Shown: positions 31,170-40,305, numbered from the stretch's first letter. The stretch: 64,000 bases of DNA from Chloroflexota bacterium (GCA_016213105.1 JACRBN010000020.1:1-64000); one strand, 5' to 3'. The notes: generated by a model not told the origin, from the letters alone. A program made the numbers and translations.

Positions 31170-32357
31170 TTAAAAGAGAGACAGTTGTGATGCGGGCCGC
31201 CTGCCGTTCAACAATACGTATGGCGCGGCGCGTTCGACAATGACCCCCAATTTCTTTAAGGCGGACAGGTCGTACAACTTGTTTTGCCTGCGCGCATACA
31301 GGATGGCATCGGCGCTCTTTGGCCCAATGCCCGGAATGCGTAACAGGTCGCGTTTCTCGGCGCGGTTGATCTCGATGGGCGTCTCGCTCAGATTCATTTG
31401 CGCCCAGGCCAGCTTGGGGTCCGTTTGCAGGGGCAGGTTTTCGTTGTTTGCAAAGGGCAGGTCTTCGAGATCGAAGCCGTAGTCGCGCAACAGGAAGGAG
31501 GCCTGATAGAGTCGATGCTCGCGCAGCGGATCGACTGCCGCCTTGTTTTCGAGAGGAGTGTCGGGGATGGGATGGAAGGCTGAGAAGTAGGCGCGTTTCA
31601 GGCGCACGTTTTTATGGAGCCACTGTGTGGTGGTCAATAACTCGAGGTCGGATTCGTCCGCGCCACCGGCCACGAACTGCGTGACCGTCGAGGGCCAGCG
31701 TCCCTTCCAGCCGAGATGGGCGGGCTGACTGCGCCTGATCTCTTCGGCCCAACGCAGCGGGCGGAGCAATTCCTCCATGAAAACCTTGTGCGGCGCGAGG
31801 CGGGACAACCGCTCCGTGTTGGGCGACTCCAGGTTGATCGAGATGCGGTCGGCAAGCTGCATGGCGCGAAAGACCTGCTCCTTCTCCGCGCCCGGCATGA
31901 TCTTGAGATGAATGTATCCGCGGAAGCCATGCTTTTTTCGCAGGATCTCGGCCGCGTCGATCAACTTGTCCTGGGTGATCACGCCGCCGTTGGCCAGGCC
32001 CGAGCTGAGGAAGATGCCCTCCGCCGCGCCCGATTGGGCCAGCTTGCCGAACAGGCTGGCGAATTCGTCGGGTTTGAACGTGGCGCGGCGGAAGTCGCGT
32101 CCCGCGCGGAAGGGACAGTAGAAGCAATCGCGTTCACAAGCCGAGGAGAGCAGGGTCTTGAGCAGCATGATCTGCTGTCCGTTCGGCATTTGGGCGGGGT
32201 GGACAAAGGCCTGGTCGCGTTCCTTCGGGGTGAAGCAGACGGGCTGCGCCGCTCCGTTTTGGGTGGTCGCGGCGGGGACGGCCGCAGGGTTCCGTTCGCC
32301 GTCAGGCTCGAAGGACATTTGCGAGGAAAGTAGCTTGAGACGGGAAATGGCGTCCAT
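31170..32357 (-). CDS. Putative DNA modification/repair radical SAM protein
   Basis: The 395-residue radical SAM enzyme has its cluster motif in ACERDCFYC (Cys74, Cys78, Cys81). A C-terminal helix-hairpin-helix (LRIPGIGPKSADAILYARR) is a DNA-binding element. This matches the family annotated as putative DNA modification/repair radical SAM protein, usually paired with a uracil-DNA-glycosylase-like protein; that partner is not adjacent here. ATG 32357 is preferred because it lies six bases after a TATAAT box and starts the conserved family sequence. The promoter contains an SOS-box-like dyad, in keeping with a repair role. Confidence 0.9.
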   Translation of the reverse strand: MDAISRLKLLSSQMSFEPDGERNPAAVPAATTQNGAAQPVCFTPKERDQAFVHPAQMPNGQQIMLLKTLLSSACERDCFYCPFRAGRDFRRATFKPDEFASLFGKLAQSGAAEGIFLSSGLANGGVITQDKLIDAAEILRKKHGFRGYIHLKIMPGAEKEQVFRAMQLADRISINLESPNTERLSRLAPHKVFMEELLRPLRWAEEIRRSQPAHLGWKGRWPSTVTQFVAGGADESDLELLTTTQWLHKNVRLKRAYFSAFHPIPDTPLENKAAVDPLREHRLYQASFLLRDYGFDLEDLPFANNENLPLQTDPKLAWAQMNLSETPIEINRAEKRDLLRIPGIGPKSADAILYARRQNKLYDLSALKKLGVIVERAAPYVLLNGRRPASQLSLF

Positions 32358-32363
32358 GCCGTT

Positions 32364-32392
32364 ATTATAGAATACATGTTCTAAATATGCAA
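32364..32392 (-). promoter_or_regulatory. Promoter with SOS-box-like operator, leaderless
   Basis: On the minus strand TTGCAT, a 17-base spacer and TATAAT are followed by six bases and the ATG. The spacer contains the dyad TAGAACATGTATTCTA (32368-32383), close to the Gram-positive type SOS consensus GAAC-N4-GTTC with one mismatch. A bound repressor would block the promoter. LexA itself is not in the window. Confidence 0.6.
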
Positions 32393-32401
32393 GCCTAAAA
32401 A

Positions 32402-32428
32402 TTGCGGCGGATTGCAAATCCGCCGCAA
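32402..32428. repeat. Family D palindrome
   Basis: Perfect 12-base arms TTGCGGCGGATT and AATCCGCCGCAA with a 3-base loop. It may also end transcription of the lipoprotein-proximal region. Confidence 0.65.
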
Positions 32429-32533
32429 GCATAGTATAGGAACCATCATCCGCCACGAGCATGGAACGCAGGATCTAGCATCTGACGCGAGTATGGAGCA
32501 TAGCAGATGCTTATCTGCGAAGCACGGCGCCCT

Positions 32534-33418
32534 TTACTTGATGCGGATGGTCATGCTAAATTCGATCACCTGGCCTGCCTGTGGGACAACCTCTATGATG
32601 TAGTCTTGCGTGGCGGGCAGATCGAGGCTGACGTCCTTGGTGCCCGTTTGGGCGCGGGCATACGGTATGCCGTCTTCGAAGCCCCAAACCGTGAGCGCGG
32701 CCTTGTCGCCCGGGATGTTCAGGATGACGTCCATCTTTTGGCCCTTGGCGGCATAAGCGACATAAGAGACGGCATACCCGCCCACGGTGCTGCCTTTCAC
32801 GACCACCCTGGTTTCACCCGAGCCGAACTGGACGCGCGCCACGATGGTCACGTTCAGGGAAAAATTCTGGGCCGCGGCCCCGCCTGTGACCTGGATGTAA
32901 TAATCCTGGGTGGCGGGCAGCAATCCCTCCCAGTTGGACAGGCCCGAAGCTGCCGACAGCAGCGCAGTCCCATCCGCGCCCGTGATGGATAGTTTTGTGT
33001 CGTGGTTGGGCGAGTCGAGCAGGGCGACGAGCGGCTGTCCCTTGGCGGCCTGAACCACGTAATTGAGAGTCTGCCCAGGCTGGATCTGCCCCGTAATGAC
33101 GGCCAGCGTAGCCCCCGTCTGGAATTGGACGCGCGTCGCGGGCGGCAGGGTGGGCAGCGGAGTGAGGGTGAATGTGGCTGGCGGCAGAGTGGGTGGCAGG
33201 GTGGGCGGAATCGGCGAGGCGGGGATCGGGGTGGCGGTGGCGGCCAGGGTCGGGGTGGCCTGGGCCTGGACGGCCTGAAGGGTGGAGGCCACCAGGCTGG
33301 CGACCGTATCCGCATCCGAGATGGGAGGCGCTGCGTTGGTTCCGCCACAGGCTGTGATGAAAAGAACGAAGACGACGAGGATGCCAATTCTTTTGGCGTG
33401 CTGGGATGGGGTGTTCAT
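32534..33418 (-). CDS. Lipoprotein with two pre-peptidase-like beta domains
   Basis: The protein is about 294 residues, with a lipoprotein signal (FITACGG) and a linker of repeated Ala/Pro/Thr. Two related beta-sandwich domains follow, each with AAKGQ and a late LPATQDYYIQV or LPATQDYIIEV strand. This is the layout of bacterial pre-peptidase C-terminal (PPC) domains found on secreted proteins. ATG 33418 is preferred because AAAGGTG precedes it, although GTG 33424 would overlap the ppk1 stop. It is probably cotranscribed with ppk1. Confidence 0.8.
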   Translation of the reverse strand: MNTPSQHAKRIGILVVFVLFITACGGTNAAPPISDADTVASLVASTLQAVQAQATPTLAATATPIPASPIPPTLPPTLPPATFTLTPLPTLPPATRVQFQTGATLAVITGQIQPGQTLNYVVQAAKGQPLVALLDSPNHDTKLSITGADGTALLSAASGLSNWEGLLPATQDYYIQVTGGAAAQNFSLNVTIVARVQFGSGETRVVVKGSTVGGYAVSYVAYAAKGQKMDVILNIPGDKAALTVWGFEDGIPYARAQTGTKDVSLDLPATQDYIIEVVPQAGQVIEFSMTIRIK

Positions 33419-33420
33419 GT

Positions 33421-35535
33421 TCACCTTTCGTGATGCTCCATCAACAATTTTTGGACGTTGCGAATTTTTTCCTCGCCGTCCGGTTTGAGGCGTTTGTATT
33501 CCCCGCCTGGCTGCATCAGGCGCGAACTGGAATTATCCTTGAGATAGGCTCCGAGCACCTGGTCGCGCAGGTAGCGGATTTGTTCCTGATTTTCGATGGG
33601 GAAGATGACCTCCACGCGATGATTGAGGTTGCGCGGCATCAGGTCGGCGCTGCCGATGTAGATTTCCTCCGCGCCCTGATTGAGGAAATAGTAGATGCGG
33701 CTGTGTTCCAGGTAGCGGCCGACGACGCTGATCACGCGGATGTTTTCGCTGAGATTCTTCACGCCGGGCCGCAGGCAGCAGATGCCGCGCACGAGCAAAT
33801 CCACGCGGACGCCCGCCTGTGAGGCCTGGTAGAGCAGGTCGATGATCTGCGGGTCGACCAGCGAATTGGTCTTCAGGATGAGATGCGCCTTGTTTCCCTG
33901 GCGCGCGATTTCGGTCTCGCGGCGGATGAGCGACTCGATGCGCGAGCGCAGATTGACGGGGGCGACCAGCAGCTTCCTGTATTCCTGCTGGGTCGAGTAG
34001 CCCGTCAGGTAATTGAACAGGTCGGTGGCGTCGGCCCCGATGGCCTCGTCACAGGTGAACATGCCAACGTCTTCATAAATGCGCGAGGTTACCATGTTGT
34101 AATTGCCCGTCGCCAGGTGAATGTAGCGGCGGATGCCATCGCCCTCCCTGCGGACGATCATGGCGATCTTGCTGTGTGTCTTGAGGCCGACCAGGCCATA
34201 CACCACGTGGACACCCGCCTGCTCCAGCGTGCGCGCCCAGCCGATGTTGCTCTCTTCATCGAAGCGCGCCTTCAACTCGACCAGCACAGCCACCTGTTTG
34301 CCGCGTTCGGAGGCCTCCAACAGGGCTTCGACCACGGGCGCATTACGTCCCACGCGATACAGGGTCTGCTTGATGGCCAAAACCTGCGGGTCGCGCGCGG
34401 CTGTGTTCAGGAAATCGATCACGGGGGCAAAGGATTGGTAGGGATGGTGGAGCAGAATATTGCCCTGGCGGATGGCGTCGAAGATGTCGCCGCTGGCGCC
34501 CACCTGGCGCAGGGCCTTGGGGATGGACGGTTTATAGGGCACGAATTTCAGATCGTGAAGTTCCACACCGTCGTAGGCCTGCCACAAGCTGCTCAGTCCG
34601 AGCGGACTGTTCATGACGTAGAAATCGGAGGGACGCACCTCCAGGTTATCCAACAGGAGATCGCGCACCTCCTCAGGCATGCTTTCGTAGACGGCCACCT
34701 GCACCACCGAGCCGAACTTGCGGCGGCGGATGCTTTGCTGCATCGATTCCAACAGGTCATCGGCTTCGAGTTCCTGGATCTCCACGTCGGCGTCGCGCAC
34801 CACGCGGAAGGGATGCGCAGCCACGACCTCCATGCCTGGGAACAGCATCCTGAGATTGGCGATGATGATCTGTTCGAGCCAGACGAAATAATGATGGCGC
34901 GGCACCGTTCCATCCTTGCGGACGCCGCCCGAGGATCGTTTGAGCGGGACCAGGCGCGGCAGGGTGTCGGGGACCTTCAAGCGGGCGAATCTTTCCTTGC
35001 CCTTGTGATCGCGCAGGACGATGGCCAGGTTTAGGCTGAGGTTGGAGATGTGCGGGAAGGGATGCCCGGGGTCGACGGCCAGCGGCGTCAGCACCGAATG
35101 CACCACCTCGCGGAAATAGGTGTCGGCGCGGTCCTTTTGGGGTTTGGCCAGCTTGTCATAATCCAGGATGTGTACGCCCTCCTTATTCAACCTGGGCAGG
35201 AGTTTGCGCTGATACAACTGCTGGGCCGAAGCGTACAATTCCAGTGCGGTCTTTCGGATGGCGGCCAGTTCCTCGCGCGGGGTCAGGCCGTCTGGGGATA
35301 ACTCGGTGATGCCCGTCTCCACCTGTTTGCGGATGCCCGAGACGCGCACCATGAAGAACTCGTCCATGTTCGAGCCCAGGATGGCCAGGAATTTGACCCG
35401 TTCGAGCAGGGGGTTGTTCTCGCTTTGCGCCTCCTCGAACACGCGTTTTTGGAAGGCCAGCAGGCCCAATTCACGGTTCAGGAAGCGGGAGGGATCGTTT
35501 GCGAGGGAAGGCGGGGCGCCGGCAGATTGCGTCAT
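33421..35535 (-). CDS. ppk1: Polyphosphate kinase 1
   Basis: The 704-residue enzyme polymerises ATP gamma-phosphates into polyphosphate and can run in reverse. The N-terminal part has FLNRELGLLAFQKRV and LGSNMDEFFMVRVSG. The catalytic region has KTHSKIAM and RRYIHLATGNYN, where His473 is the likely phosphorylated residue, and LNHRVEV follows near the end. Length and order match PPK1. The CHAD-domain gene lies just upstream and transcribes into it, and a lipoprotein gene follows with almost no gap. Together they form a polyphosphate module. Confidence 0.97.
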   Translation of the reverse strand: MTQSAGAPPSLANDPSRFLNRELGLLAFQKRVFEEAQSENNPLLERVKFLAILGSNMDEFFMVRVSGIRKQVETGITELSPDGLTPREELAAIRKTALELYASAQQLYQRKLLPRLNKEGVHILDYDKLAKPQKDRADTYFREVVHSVLTPLAVDPGHPFPHISNLSLNLAIVLRDHKGKERFARLKVPDTLPRLVPLKRSSGGVRKDGTVPRHHYFVWLEQIIIANLRMLFPGMEVVAAHPFRVVRDADVEIQELEADDLLESMQQSIRRRKFGSVVQVAVYESMPEEVRDLLLDNLEVRPSDFYVMNSPLGLSSLWQAYDGVELHDLKFVPYKPSIPKALRQVGASGDIFDAIRQGNILLHHPYQSFAPVIDFLNTAARDPQVLAIKQTLYRVGRNAPVVEALLEASERGKQVAVLVELKARFDEESNIGWARTLEQAGVHVVYGLVGLKTHSKIAMIVRREGDGIRRYIHLATGNYNMVTSRIYEDVGMFTCDEAIGADATDLFNYLTGYSTQQEYRKLLVAPVNLRSRIESLIRRETEIARQGNKAHLILKTNSLVDPQIIDLLYQASQAGVRVDLLVRGICCLRPGVKNLSENIRVISVVGRYLEHSRIYYFLNQGAEEIYIGSADLMPRNLNHRVEVIFPIENQEQIRYLRDQVLGAYLKDNSSSRLMQPGGEYKRLKPDGEEKIRNVQKLLMEHHER

Positions 35536-35544
35536 GGGTCACCA

Positions 35545-36405
35545 TCAAGTCAGGGATTGGTTTTGCCAGGGAAAGGGCTGGTCAGCGGCGGGCCGCCAGA
35601 AGACCAGCAATTCCCCTTTGTCGTCGAGGTAGGTTGCAATCCTTTGAGCGCGGATCTGCTCAAAGTAACGGCGGGCAGGCTCGGGGTCGAAGGAAGGATC
35701 CGCCTTGTGGATTTTGTCCAACAGCGTCATGAAGGATTCCGCATCCTGCACGTCGCCCATCATGGATTGGTAATTGTGCATGCGCTTGAGCTGGGTCGCG
35801 GGAAATTCGGGCAGCACAGGGGAAAGGATCTCGATCATGTAGCGGAATTTTTTGAAGCTCAGCCGGACGCGGTGGATGCTGCCGGGCTGGGCGGCGTCGA
35901 TTTTGGCAAAACGTTTGCTCATGGCCGCATGGACACGATCCACCGCCTGAAGGAGTTCCGCGGCGGCTGTGGGGCGGGCCAACTGTTTCGCCAGCCTGGC
36001 GAGGATCTTTTCCATGCGTTTGTTGGTTTTGGATAATTTGATTTCCCCGACTTGTTTGCGCGCCTTGCGCAGGAGCCGCTGTTCCCTGGCAAGCAGGTAA
36101 GGCTGCAGGGGCGCGATCTCGGGATGTTCCTTCATCGAGTTGGAAATTTCCACCAGCATGACCTGACAATCGCGCAGGCCATCCAGTTGATCGATCTGTT
36201 CCTTGAGGACGCGTTGGGTTTTTTGGGTGCGGGGATGCGGGTCGAGGGCGTACGCCATTTCGAGGCAGGCCACCAGGCGGCGGGTCGCCACACGGAGGTC
36301 GTGAACGGCGGTTTCGGAAAATTCCCCCCGGCAGGTTTTGAGTTGCTGCCTGAAATTTTCCCAGCGTTCCTGGAAGGTGGTCGAAAATCGTTCGGGTAGA
36401 TTCAT
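35545..36405 (-). CDS. CHAD-domain polyphosphate-associated protein
   Basis: The 286-residue helical protein has the CHAD signature: AVHDLRVATRR near residue 33 and IHRVRLSFKKFRYMIE near residue 175, with many surface Arg, Lys and His. CHAD domains bind polyphosphate granules. ATG 36405 is chosen since the family sequence starts there. The gene is nine bases upstream of ppk1 on the same strand, a well-known pairing, so it probably directs or regulates polyphosphate made by PPK1. Confidence 0.92.
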   Translation of the reverse strand: MNLPERFSTTFQERWENFRQQLKTCRGEFSETAVHDLRVATRRLVACLEMAYALDPHPRTQKTQRVLKEQIDQLDGLRDCQVMLVEISNSMKEHPEIAPLQPYLLAREQRLLRKARKQVGEIKLSKTNKRMEKILARLAKQLARPTAAAELLQAVDRVHAAMSKRFAKIDAAQPGSIHRVRLSFKKFRYMIEILSPVLPEFPATQLKRMHNYQSMMGDVQDAESFMTLLDKIHKADPSFDPEPARRYFEQIRAQRIATYLDDKGELLVFWRPAADQPFPWQNQSLT

Positions 36406-36666
36406 CTCTGGCCGATGTCTCGGTGACGTTTTGATGCCTGCTGGTATGCGGCGAGGCTGTGCATACAAGTGAGTCTAACCCAAACCTGGAATTTCCGTCA
36501 GGGGTGGGAGGGTCAACCTTACGGCTTTCTCAAAGTCCTATTTGTGTCGCTCTGAGGGAGCGTGCTTGTCGCGACCGAAGAGTCTCTTAGCCGTGTTAGA
36601 GACCCTTCGCTCCGCTCAGGGCGACATACTTGGAGATTGTCAAGCTACTTTGAGAAAACCCTAGGG
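36406..36666. other. Intergenic region with family B palindrome
   Basis: A large palindrome at 36545-36626 (TGTCGCTCTGAGGGAGCG ... CGCTCCGCTCAGGGCGACA) is related to that at 31060. The remaining bases hold no gene. Confidence 0.6.
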
Positions 36667-37545
36667 TCAACCTGCCTCCAAATGAAAGATGCCGACCTCA
36701 GGCCTGCAATGGAAGCGTACAAAGGGTGAGATCATGCCCACGCCGCGACTGGTGTATTGAATCATGCCGTTCACGAGATAGGCCCCGCATGGATATTTTT
36801 CTCCCAGCCAGGGGAGGACGGGTGGGCCGATCAGCGGGATGACCACTTGCCCGCCGTGCGAGTGGCCCGAAAGCTGCAAGTCGAAGCGGCCTGTCGCCGC
36901 GCTCACATCCGCAAAATCGGGTTCATGCGCCAGCAGGATGGCGGCTCCGTCCGCAGGCAGCCTGGCCAGGACATTATCGAGATCGTGCCGCCCTACCCAG
37001 ATATCATCCACGCCGCACAGGTGCAGGCGCTGACCGTTATGGGTCAGGGTGTGGACATCATTTCTCAACTCATGGATGTCGCAACCTGTGAGCATCCTGC
37101 GCACCGCCTCCGCATTTGTCCAATGGTCATGGTTGCCCAGGACGGCATAGGTCGGAACGGAACGCGCCAGGGGTGCCAGCACGCTTTGCAGGTCGCGCGC
37201 CGCGCTTTGTGTGACGGCGTCCCAGGTATGCCCGATGAGGAAATCGCCCGTAACGGCAACCAGGTCGGGCTGTTCGGCCAGCAGGAGGTCGACCACCTTT
37301 TGGAGTCGTTCCGCGTTCATCCAGCCGCCCATGTGGATGTCGGAGATGTGCACGAGCTTGAAGCCCGTGAAGGCAGACGCCAGCCGCCGCAGCTTCATCC
37401 TGATTTGGTTGACCTCGAACCAGCCAGGTTCGAGCGAGGTGACATAGACTCCGCCGCCGACGGCCAGCAGGGAACCCTCCAGCAGGGCGGCGCGCAAGAG
37501 CTTCAGAAAATCACGGCGGGATGGTCTGGGCGCGGCAGGTGACAT
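36667..37545 (-). CDS. Tat-exported metallophosphoesterase, YkuE-like
   Basis: The 292-residue protein starts with a twin-arginine signal SRRDFLKLL. The metallophosphoesterase motifs follow in order: SDIHMGG, TGDFLIGH, GNHDHW, LLAHEPD and SGHSHGGQ, which bind two metals. The family includes YkuE-type enzymes that cleave phospho-headgroups of lipids or UDP-sugars outside the membrane. It lies convergent to none and divergent from the lipoprotein gene at 37656, whose promoter is in the gap. Confidence 0.93.
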   Translation of the reverse strand: MSPAAPRPSRRDFLKLLRAALLEGSLLAVGGGVYVTSLEPGWFEVNQIRMKLRRLASAFTGFKLVHISDIHMGGWMNAERLQKVVDLLLAEQPDLVAVTGDFLIGHTWDAVTQSAARDLQSVLAPLARSVPTYAVLGNHDHWTNAEAVRRMLTGCDIHELRNDVHTLTHNGQRLHLCGVDDIWVGRHDLDNVLARLPADGAAILLAHEPDFADVSAATGRFDLQLSGHSHGGQVVIPLIGPPVLPWLGEKYPCGAYLVNGMIQYTSRGVGMISPFVRFHCRPEVGIFHLEAG

Positions 37546-37655
37546 GCGGGAATTTTACCCGACCGTCCCTGAGACATGACCAACGTGCCAGTGTGCTGTG
37601 CGGGGCCGTCGTTATAATCTGCCCATCAATCAAAGGAAAAAAAAGGAGCATGTCC

Positions 37656-38156
37656 ATGAACAAATATCGTTGGCTGCTGGCATTGATCGTTTTGGTACTG
37701 GCTTCCCTGGCTTGCCAGACTGTGATGGGCGGCGGGTCCGAGCTTCCCCAGATCCTCCCAAATACGCCGATGCCCCAATCGCCGAACAACAATAATGATG
37801 CAAATGATCCCATGCCCACGGAGGCCCTTCCGCCCACGGACGGCGGCGGAGGCGGTGGCGATGGCGTCCTGGAAATTGGCGGCTTCCCTGCGCCTGCCGA
37901 TGCGACCTCTGTGGTGACGGCGGGAGAGGTGGTCACTTTCATGACCAGCCTGAGCGTGGATGAGGTCGTCAGCTTTTACCGGGATGAATATGGAAAACAG
38001 GGCCTGACGGAGCGCACCTCGATGAGTGTCATCATGGCGGGCCAACTCTTCAACCTGGTCTTCGACGGCGACCCGAGCGGCAAGGCCATCTCGATCAGCG
38101 GCGCCGACATGGGCGACGGCACCACCTCGGTCACCATCACCAAACAGGATTTCTAA
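37656..38156 (+). CDS. Lipoprotein, hypothetical
   Basis: The 166-residue protein has a lipoprotein signal (VLASLACQ) and a low-complexity linker of Asn, Asp, Pro and a Gly run. A small C-terminal domain carries TSLSVDEVVSFYRDEYGKQGLTE and SVTITKQDF. That domain resembles small surface domains of unknown role in Chloroflexota lipoproteins. ATG 37656 is preferred over ATG 37650 because AAGGAG then sits at a normal distance. A TATAAT is present about 40 bases upstream and a hairpin terminator follows. Confidence 0.78.
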   Translation: MNKYRWLLALIVLVLASLACQTVMGGGSELPQILPNTPMPQSPNNNNDANDPMPTEALPPTDGGGGGGDGVLEIGGFPAPADATSVVTAGEVVTFMTSLSVDEVVSFYRDEYGKQGLTERTSMSVIMAGQLFNLVFDGDPSGKAISISGADMGDGTTSVTITKQDF

Positions 38157-38169
38157 CCTGCGTTCCAAC

Positions 38170-38200
38170 AAAACTCCCCGCCACTTTGACGGGGAGTTTT
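38170..38200 (+). terminator. Terminator after the lipoprotein gene
   Basis: Ten-base arms AAAACTCCCC and GGGGAGTTTT with an 11-base loop and a following T run. Confidence 0.88.
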
Positions 38201-38232
38201 TGCTTTGAATCGATTGCGGTACAATCGCGCGC

Positions 38233-38628
38233 ATGCCAAAACTAAAATCGTTCCTGCTCGCCTGGGGGCCTGCCTTGTTGATGATGGCGGCCATCTTCGC
38301 CTTTTCCTCCCGCACCAGCGACGAACTGCCCAACTTCGGCGGTTGGGATTATTTCTTCAAGAAGCTGGGACACGGCCTGGGCTACGGCCTGCTGGCCCTG
38401 GCCTATTGGCGCGGACTCGGCTTTCGGCGCAATGCCCACTGGCTGGCCTGGCTGGTGGCGCTGGCCTATTCCGCCACGGATGAACTTCACCAATCCTTTG
38501 TGCCCGGGCGGCACGCCTCGGCGGTGGATGTGCTGGTCTTCGATAATCTCGGCGCGCTGCTGACGGTTAATATCTTTGCGTGGTATCGAAACAGGCAGGC
38601 AAATAAAAAGGTCACGCCTGGGGCGTGA
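38233..38628 (+). CDS. VanZ-family membrane protein
   Basis: The 131-residue protein has about four membrane helices. VanZ motifs are present: [13 protein letters not shown] early, [12 protein letters not shown], then [30 protein letters not shown]. VanZ-type proteins are linked to low-level teicoplanin resistance and to unknown envelope roles. A TACAAT box ends seven bases before the ATG, and no ribosome binding site is visible, so the transcript may be leaderless. A hairpin overlaps the end of the gene. Confidence 0.9.
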   Translation: MPKLKSFLLAWGPALLMMAAIFAFSSRTSDELPNFGGWDYFFKKLGHGLGYGLLALAYWRGLGFRRNAHWLAWLVALAYSATDELHQSFVPGRHASAVDVLVFDNLGALLTVNIFAWYRNRQANKKVTPGA

Positions 38629-38631
38629 CCT
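38609..38631. terminator. Bidirectional terminator between vanZ-like gene and scpA
   Basis: Ten-base perfect arms AGGTCACGCC and GGCGTGACCT with a tight loop. The left arm lies in the last codons of the VanZ-like gene. Confidence 0.8.
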
Positions 38632-38636
38632 GTCGT

Positions 38637-39410
38637 TTATTCGAACTCGATCTCGATCTCGGCGTCTTCCTTCCACTCGCCGCGCCGCTCGAAGTGGATG
38701 TCGCCGAACAGGCCGTCCTGGTGCGCCTCCACGTGATAGCGCTTGACCAGTTCGAGCAGGGCCAGGAAGGTGACCACGATCTCCACGCGGGTGGCCTTGT
38801 CGCCGATCAGACCGCGGAAGCTGGCGCGTTCCATGTCCTTGAGCGTACGGGTGATCAACTCGATCTTCTCGCGGATGGTCACCCGCGGGGCGGAGATGAC
38901 CGTGCCAAGCGCCTGCTTTTCCTTTTCGCGCCCGAAGGCCCGCTCGGCGGCGTGGAACAGATCCTCCAGGGTCAGGTTCGAGAGGTCGAGCTTGGCTTCC
39001 ACTTTGGGGGGCGGGGCCACGCGCAGGTAGGAGCGCAGATTGGCATCCTGGCGCGCCATCATCCATACCGCGATCTCCTTGTAGCGCTTGTACAGCTTGA
39101 GCTGTTCGACCAGCGAAGTGCCCGGGTCCTCCTCGCCCACCTCGCGTTCGGGCGGACGCGGCAGCAGCACCTCGGACTTGATCTGCACCAACTTGGCGGC
39201 GATCACCAAAAAGGCGGAGATTTCATCGGGTTGGGCGTGCTCCAGGCTGTGGATATATTGCAGGTACTGATTGGTCACTGTCGCGAGCGAGATCGAGGTG
39301 ATGTCCAGTTCCGCGCGTTCGATCAGGCTAAGCAACAGGTCCAGCGGCCCCTCGTAGATGGGAGTCTGCACCTTGTATCCGCTGACTTGCTGGCCGAGAA
39401 TGTTTTCCAT
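38637..39410 (-). CDS. scpA: Segregation and condensation protein A
   Basis: The 257-residue kleisin bridges SMC heads with ScpB in chromosome condensation. The N-terminal signature [19 protein letters not shown] and the following [12 protein letters not shown] are clear, and the C-terminal winged-helix part includes [21 protein letters not shown] 39410 starts the family sequence. The minus-strand TATAAT at 39425-39420 stands about nine bases before the ATG, so the leader is nearly absent. scpB is not adjacent. Confidence 0.93.
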   Translation of the reverse strand: MENILGQQVSGYKVQTPIYEGPLDLLLSLIERAELDITSISLATVTNQYLQYIHSLEHAQPDEISAFLVIAAKLVQIKSEVLLPRPPEREVGEEDPGTSLVEQLKLYKRYKEIAVWMMARQDANLRSYLRVAPPPKVEAKLDLSNLTLEDLFHAAERAFGREKEKQALGTVISAPRVTIREKIELITRTLKDMERASFRGLIGDKATRVEIVVTFLALLELVKRYHVEAHQDGLFGDIHFERRGEWKEDAEIEIEFE

Positions 39411-39419
39411 AGGGCGCGA

Positions 39420-39437
39420 ATTATACCAGTGTATAAT
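39420..39437. promoter_or_regulatory. Divergent leaderless promoters of scpA and moaC
   Basis: ATTATA at 39420-39425 is the minus-strand -10 box for scpA, and TATAAT at 39432-39437 is the plus-strand -10 box for moaC. They are 6 bases apart and each lies only 6-9 bases from its start codon. Neither gene has a ribosome binding site. Confidence 0.7.
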
Positions 39438-39443
39438 CGCCGC

Positions 39444-39926
39444 ATGTCCGATCCCAAACTCACCCATCTCGACGAACACGGCCAGGCCAGCATGGTGGAT
39501 GTGGGCGCCAAGCCCGATACCGAGCGGATGGCGATTGCCCGCGGCGAAATCCACATGCTCAAGGCGACCTTCGATCTGATCCGCGACGGGCAAATCAAGA
39601 AGGGGGATGTGCTGACCGTGGCCCAGATCGCGGGCATCACCGCCGCCAAGCGCACCTCGGACCTGATCCCGTTATGTCATCCGCTGCCGCTCACCAAGGT
39701 GGACGTCAGCCTGACCCTGGACGAGGCGCTGCCGGGGGTGGTCATCACCGCCACCGCCAAGACCGTCGGCAAGACGGGCGTGGAAATGGAAGCGCTGACC
39801 GCCGTCTCCGTGGCGGCGCTGACGGTCTACGACATGGCCAAGGCCGCCGAGAAGACCATGCGCATCCAGAACATCCGCCTGGTTGAAAAGCACGGCGGCA
39901 AGAGCGGGGATATTATCAATGAGTAA
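39444..39926 (+). CDS. moaC: Cyclic pyranopterin monophosphate synthase
   Basis: The 160-residue enzyme makes cyclic pyranopterin monophosphate in molybdenum cofactor synthesis, acting after MoaA. Signatures include [31 protein letters not shown] and [23 protein letters not shown], with the catalytic Lys near the end. ATG 39444 is six bases after a TATAAT, so the mRNA is probably leaderless. The cluster moaC, cupin, moaD, moaE, GNAT lies on one strand with almost no gaps. Confidence 0.96.
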   Translation: MSDPKLTHLDEHGQASMVDVGAKPDTERMAIARGEIHMLKATFDLIRDGQIKKGDVLTVAQIAGITAAKRTSDLIPLCHPLPLTKVDVSLTLDEALPGVVITATAKTVGKTGVEMEALTAVSVAALTVYDMAKAAEKTMRIQNIRLVEKHGGKSGDIINE

Positions 39927-39937
39927 GGAAGTGACGA

Positions 39938-40303
39938 ATGGAATATCAAGCCATTGACTTGAAGGACAAGCTGGCGAAATTCTTTGAGCACTGGTCGCCG
40001 AAGATCGTGGCGCAGATGAACGATTACCACGTCAAGCTGGCCAAAGTGCAGGGCGAATTCGTCTGGCATGACCACCCCGAAACGGACGAGTTGTTCCTGG
40101 TGGTGGAAGGCGAGTTGACTATCTTGTTCCGCGATGGGCAGGTCACGCTCAAGGCAGGCGACTTGTATGTCGTCCCGCGCGGCGTGGAACACAAGCCTGT
40201 GGCCGCGCAGGAATGTCACATCCTGCTTTTCGAGCCGGCGGGCACGCTCAATACCGGTACCGTGCAAAATGACAGGACTGTCACCCACAACGACTGGATA
40301 TAG
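39938..40303 (+). CDS. Cupin-domain protein in the moa cluster
   Basis: The 121-residue cupin has metal-binding motifs HDHPETDELFLVVEGELTI and GDLYVVPRGVEHKP, with the ligand His residues in place. Proteins of this kind are often mannose-6-phosphate-isomerase-like or of unknown function. It sits eleven bases after moaC and two bases before moaD, inside the molybdopterin cluster. A role in cofactor synthesis is possible only by association. Confidence 0.88.
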   Translation: MEYQAIDLKDKLAKFFEHWSPKIVAQMNDYHVKLAKVQGEFVWHDHPETDELFLVVEGELTILFRDGQVTLKAGDLYVVPRGVEHKPVAAQECHILLFEPAGTLNTGTVQNDRTVTHNDWI

Positions 40304-40305
40304 GA

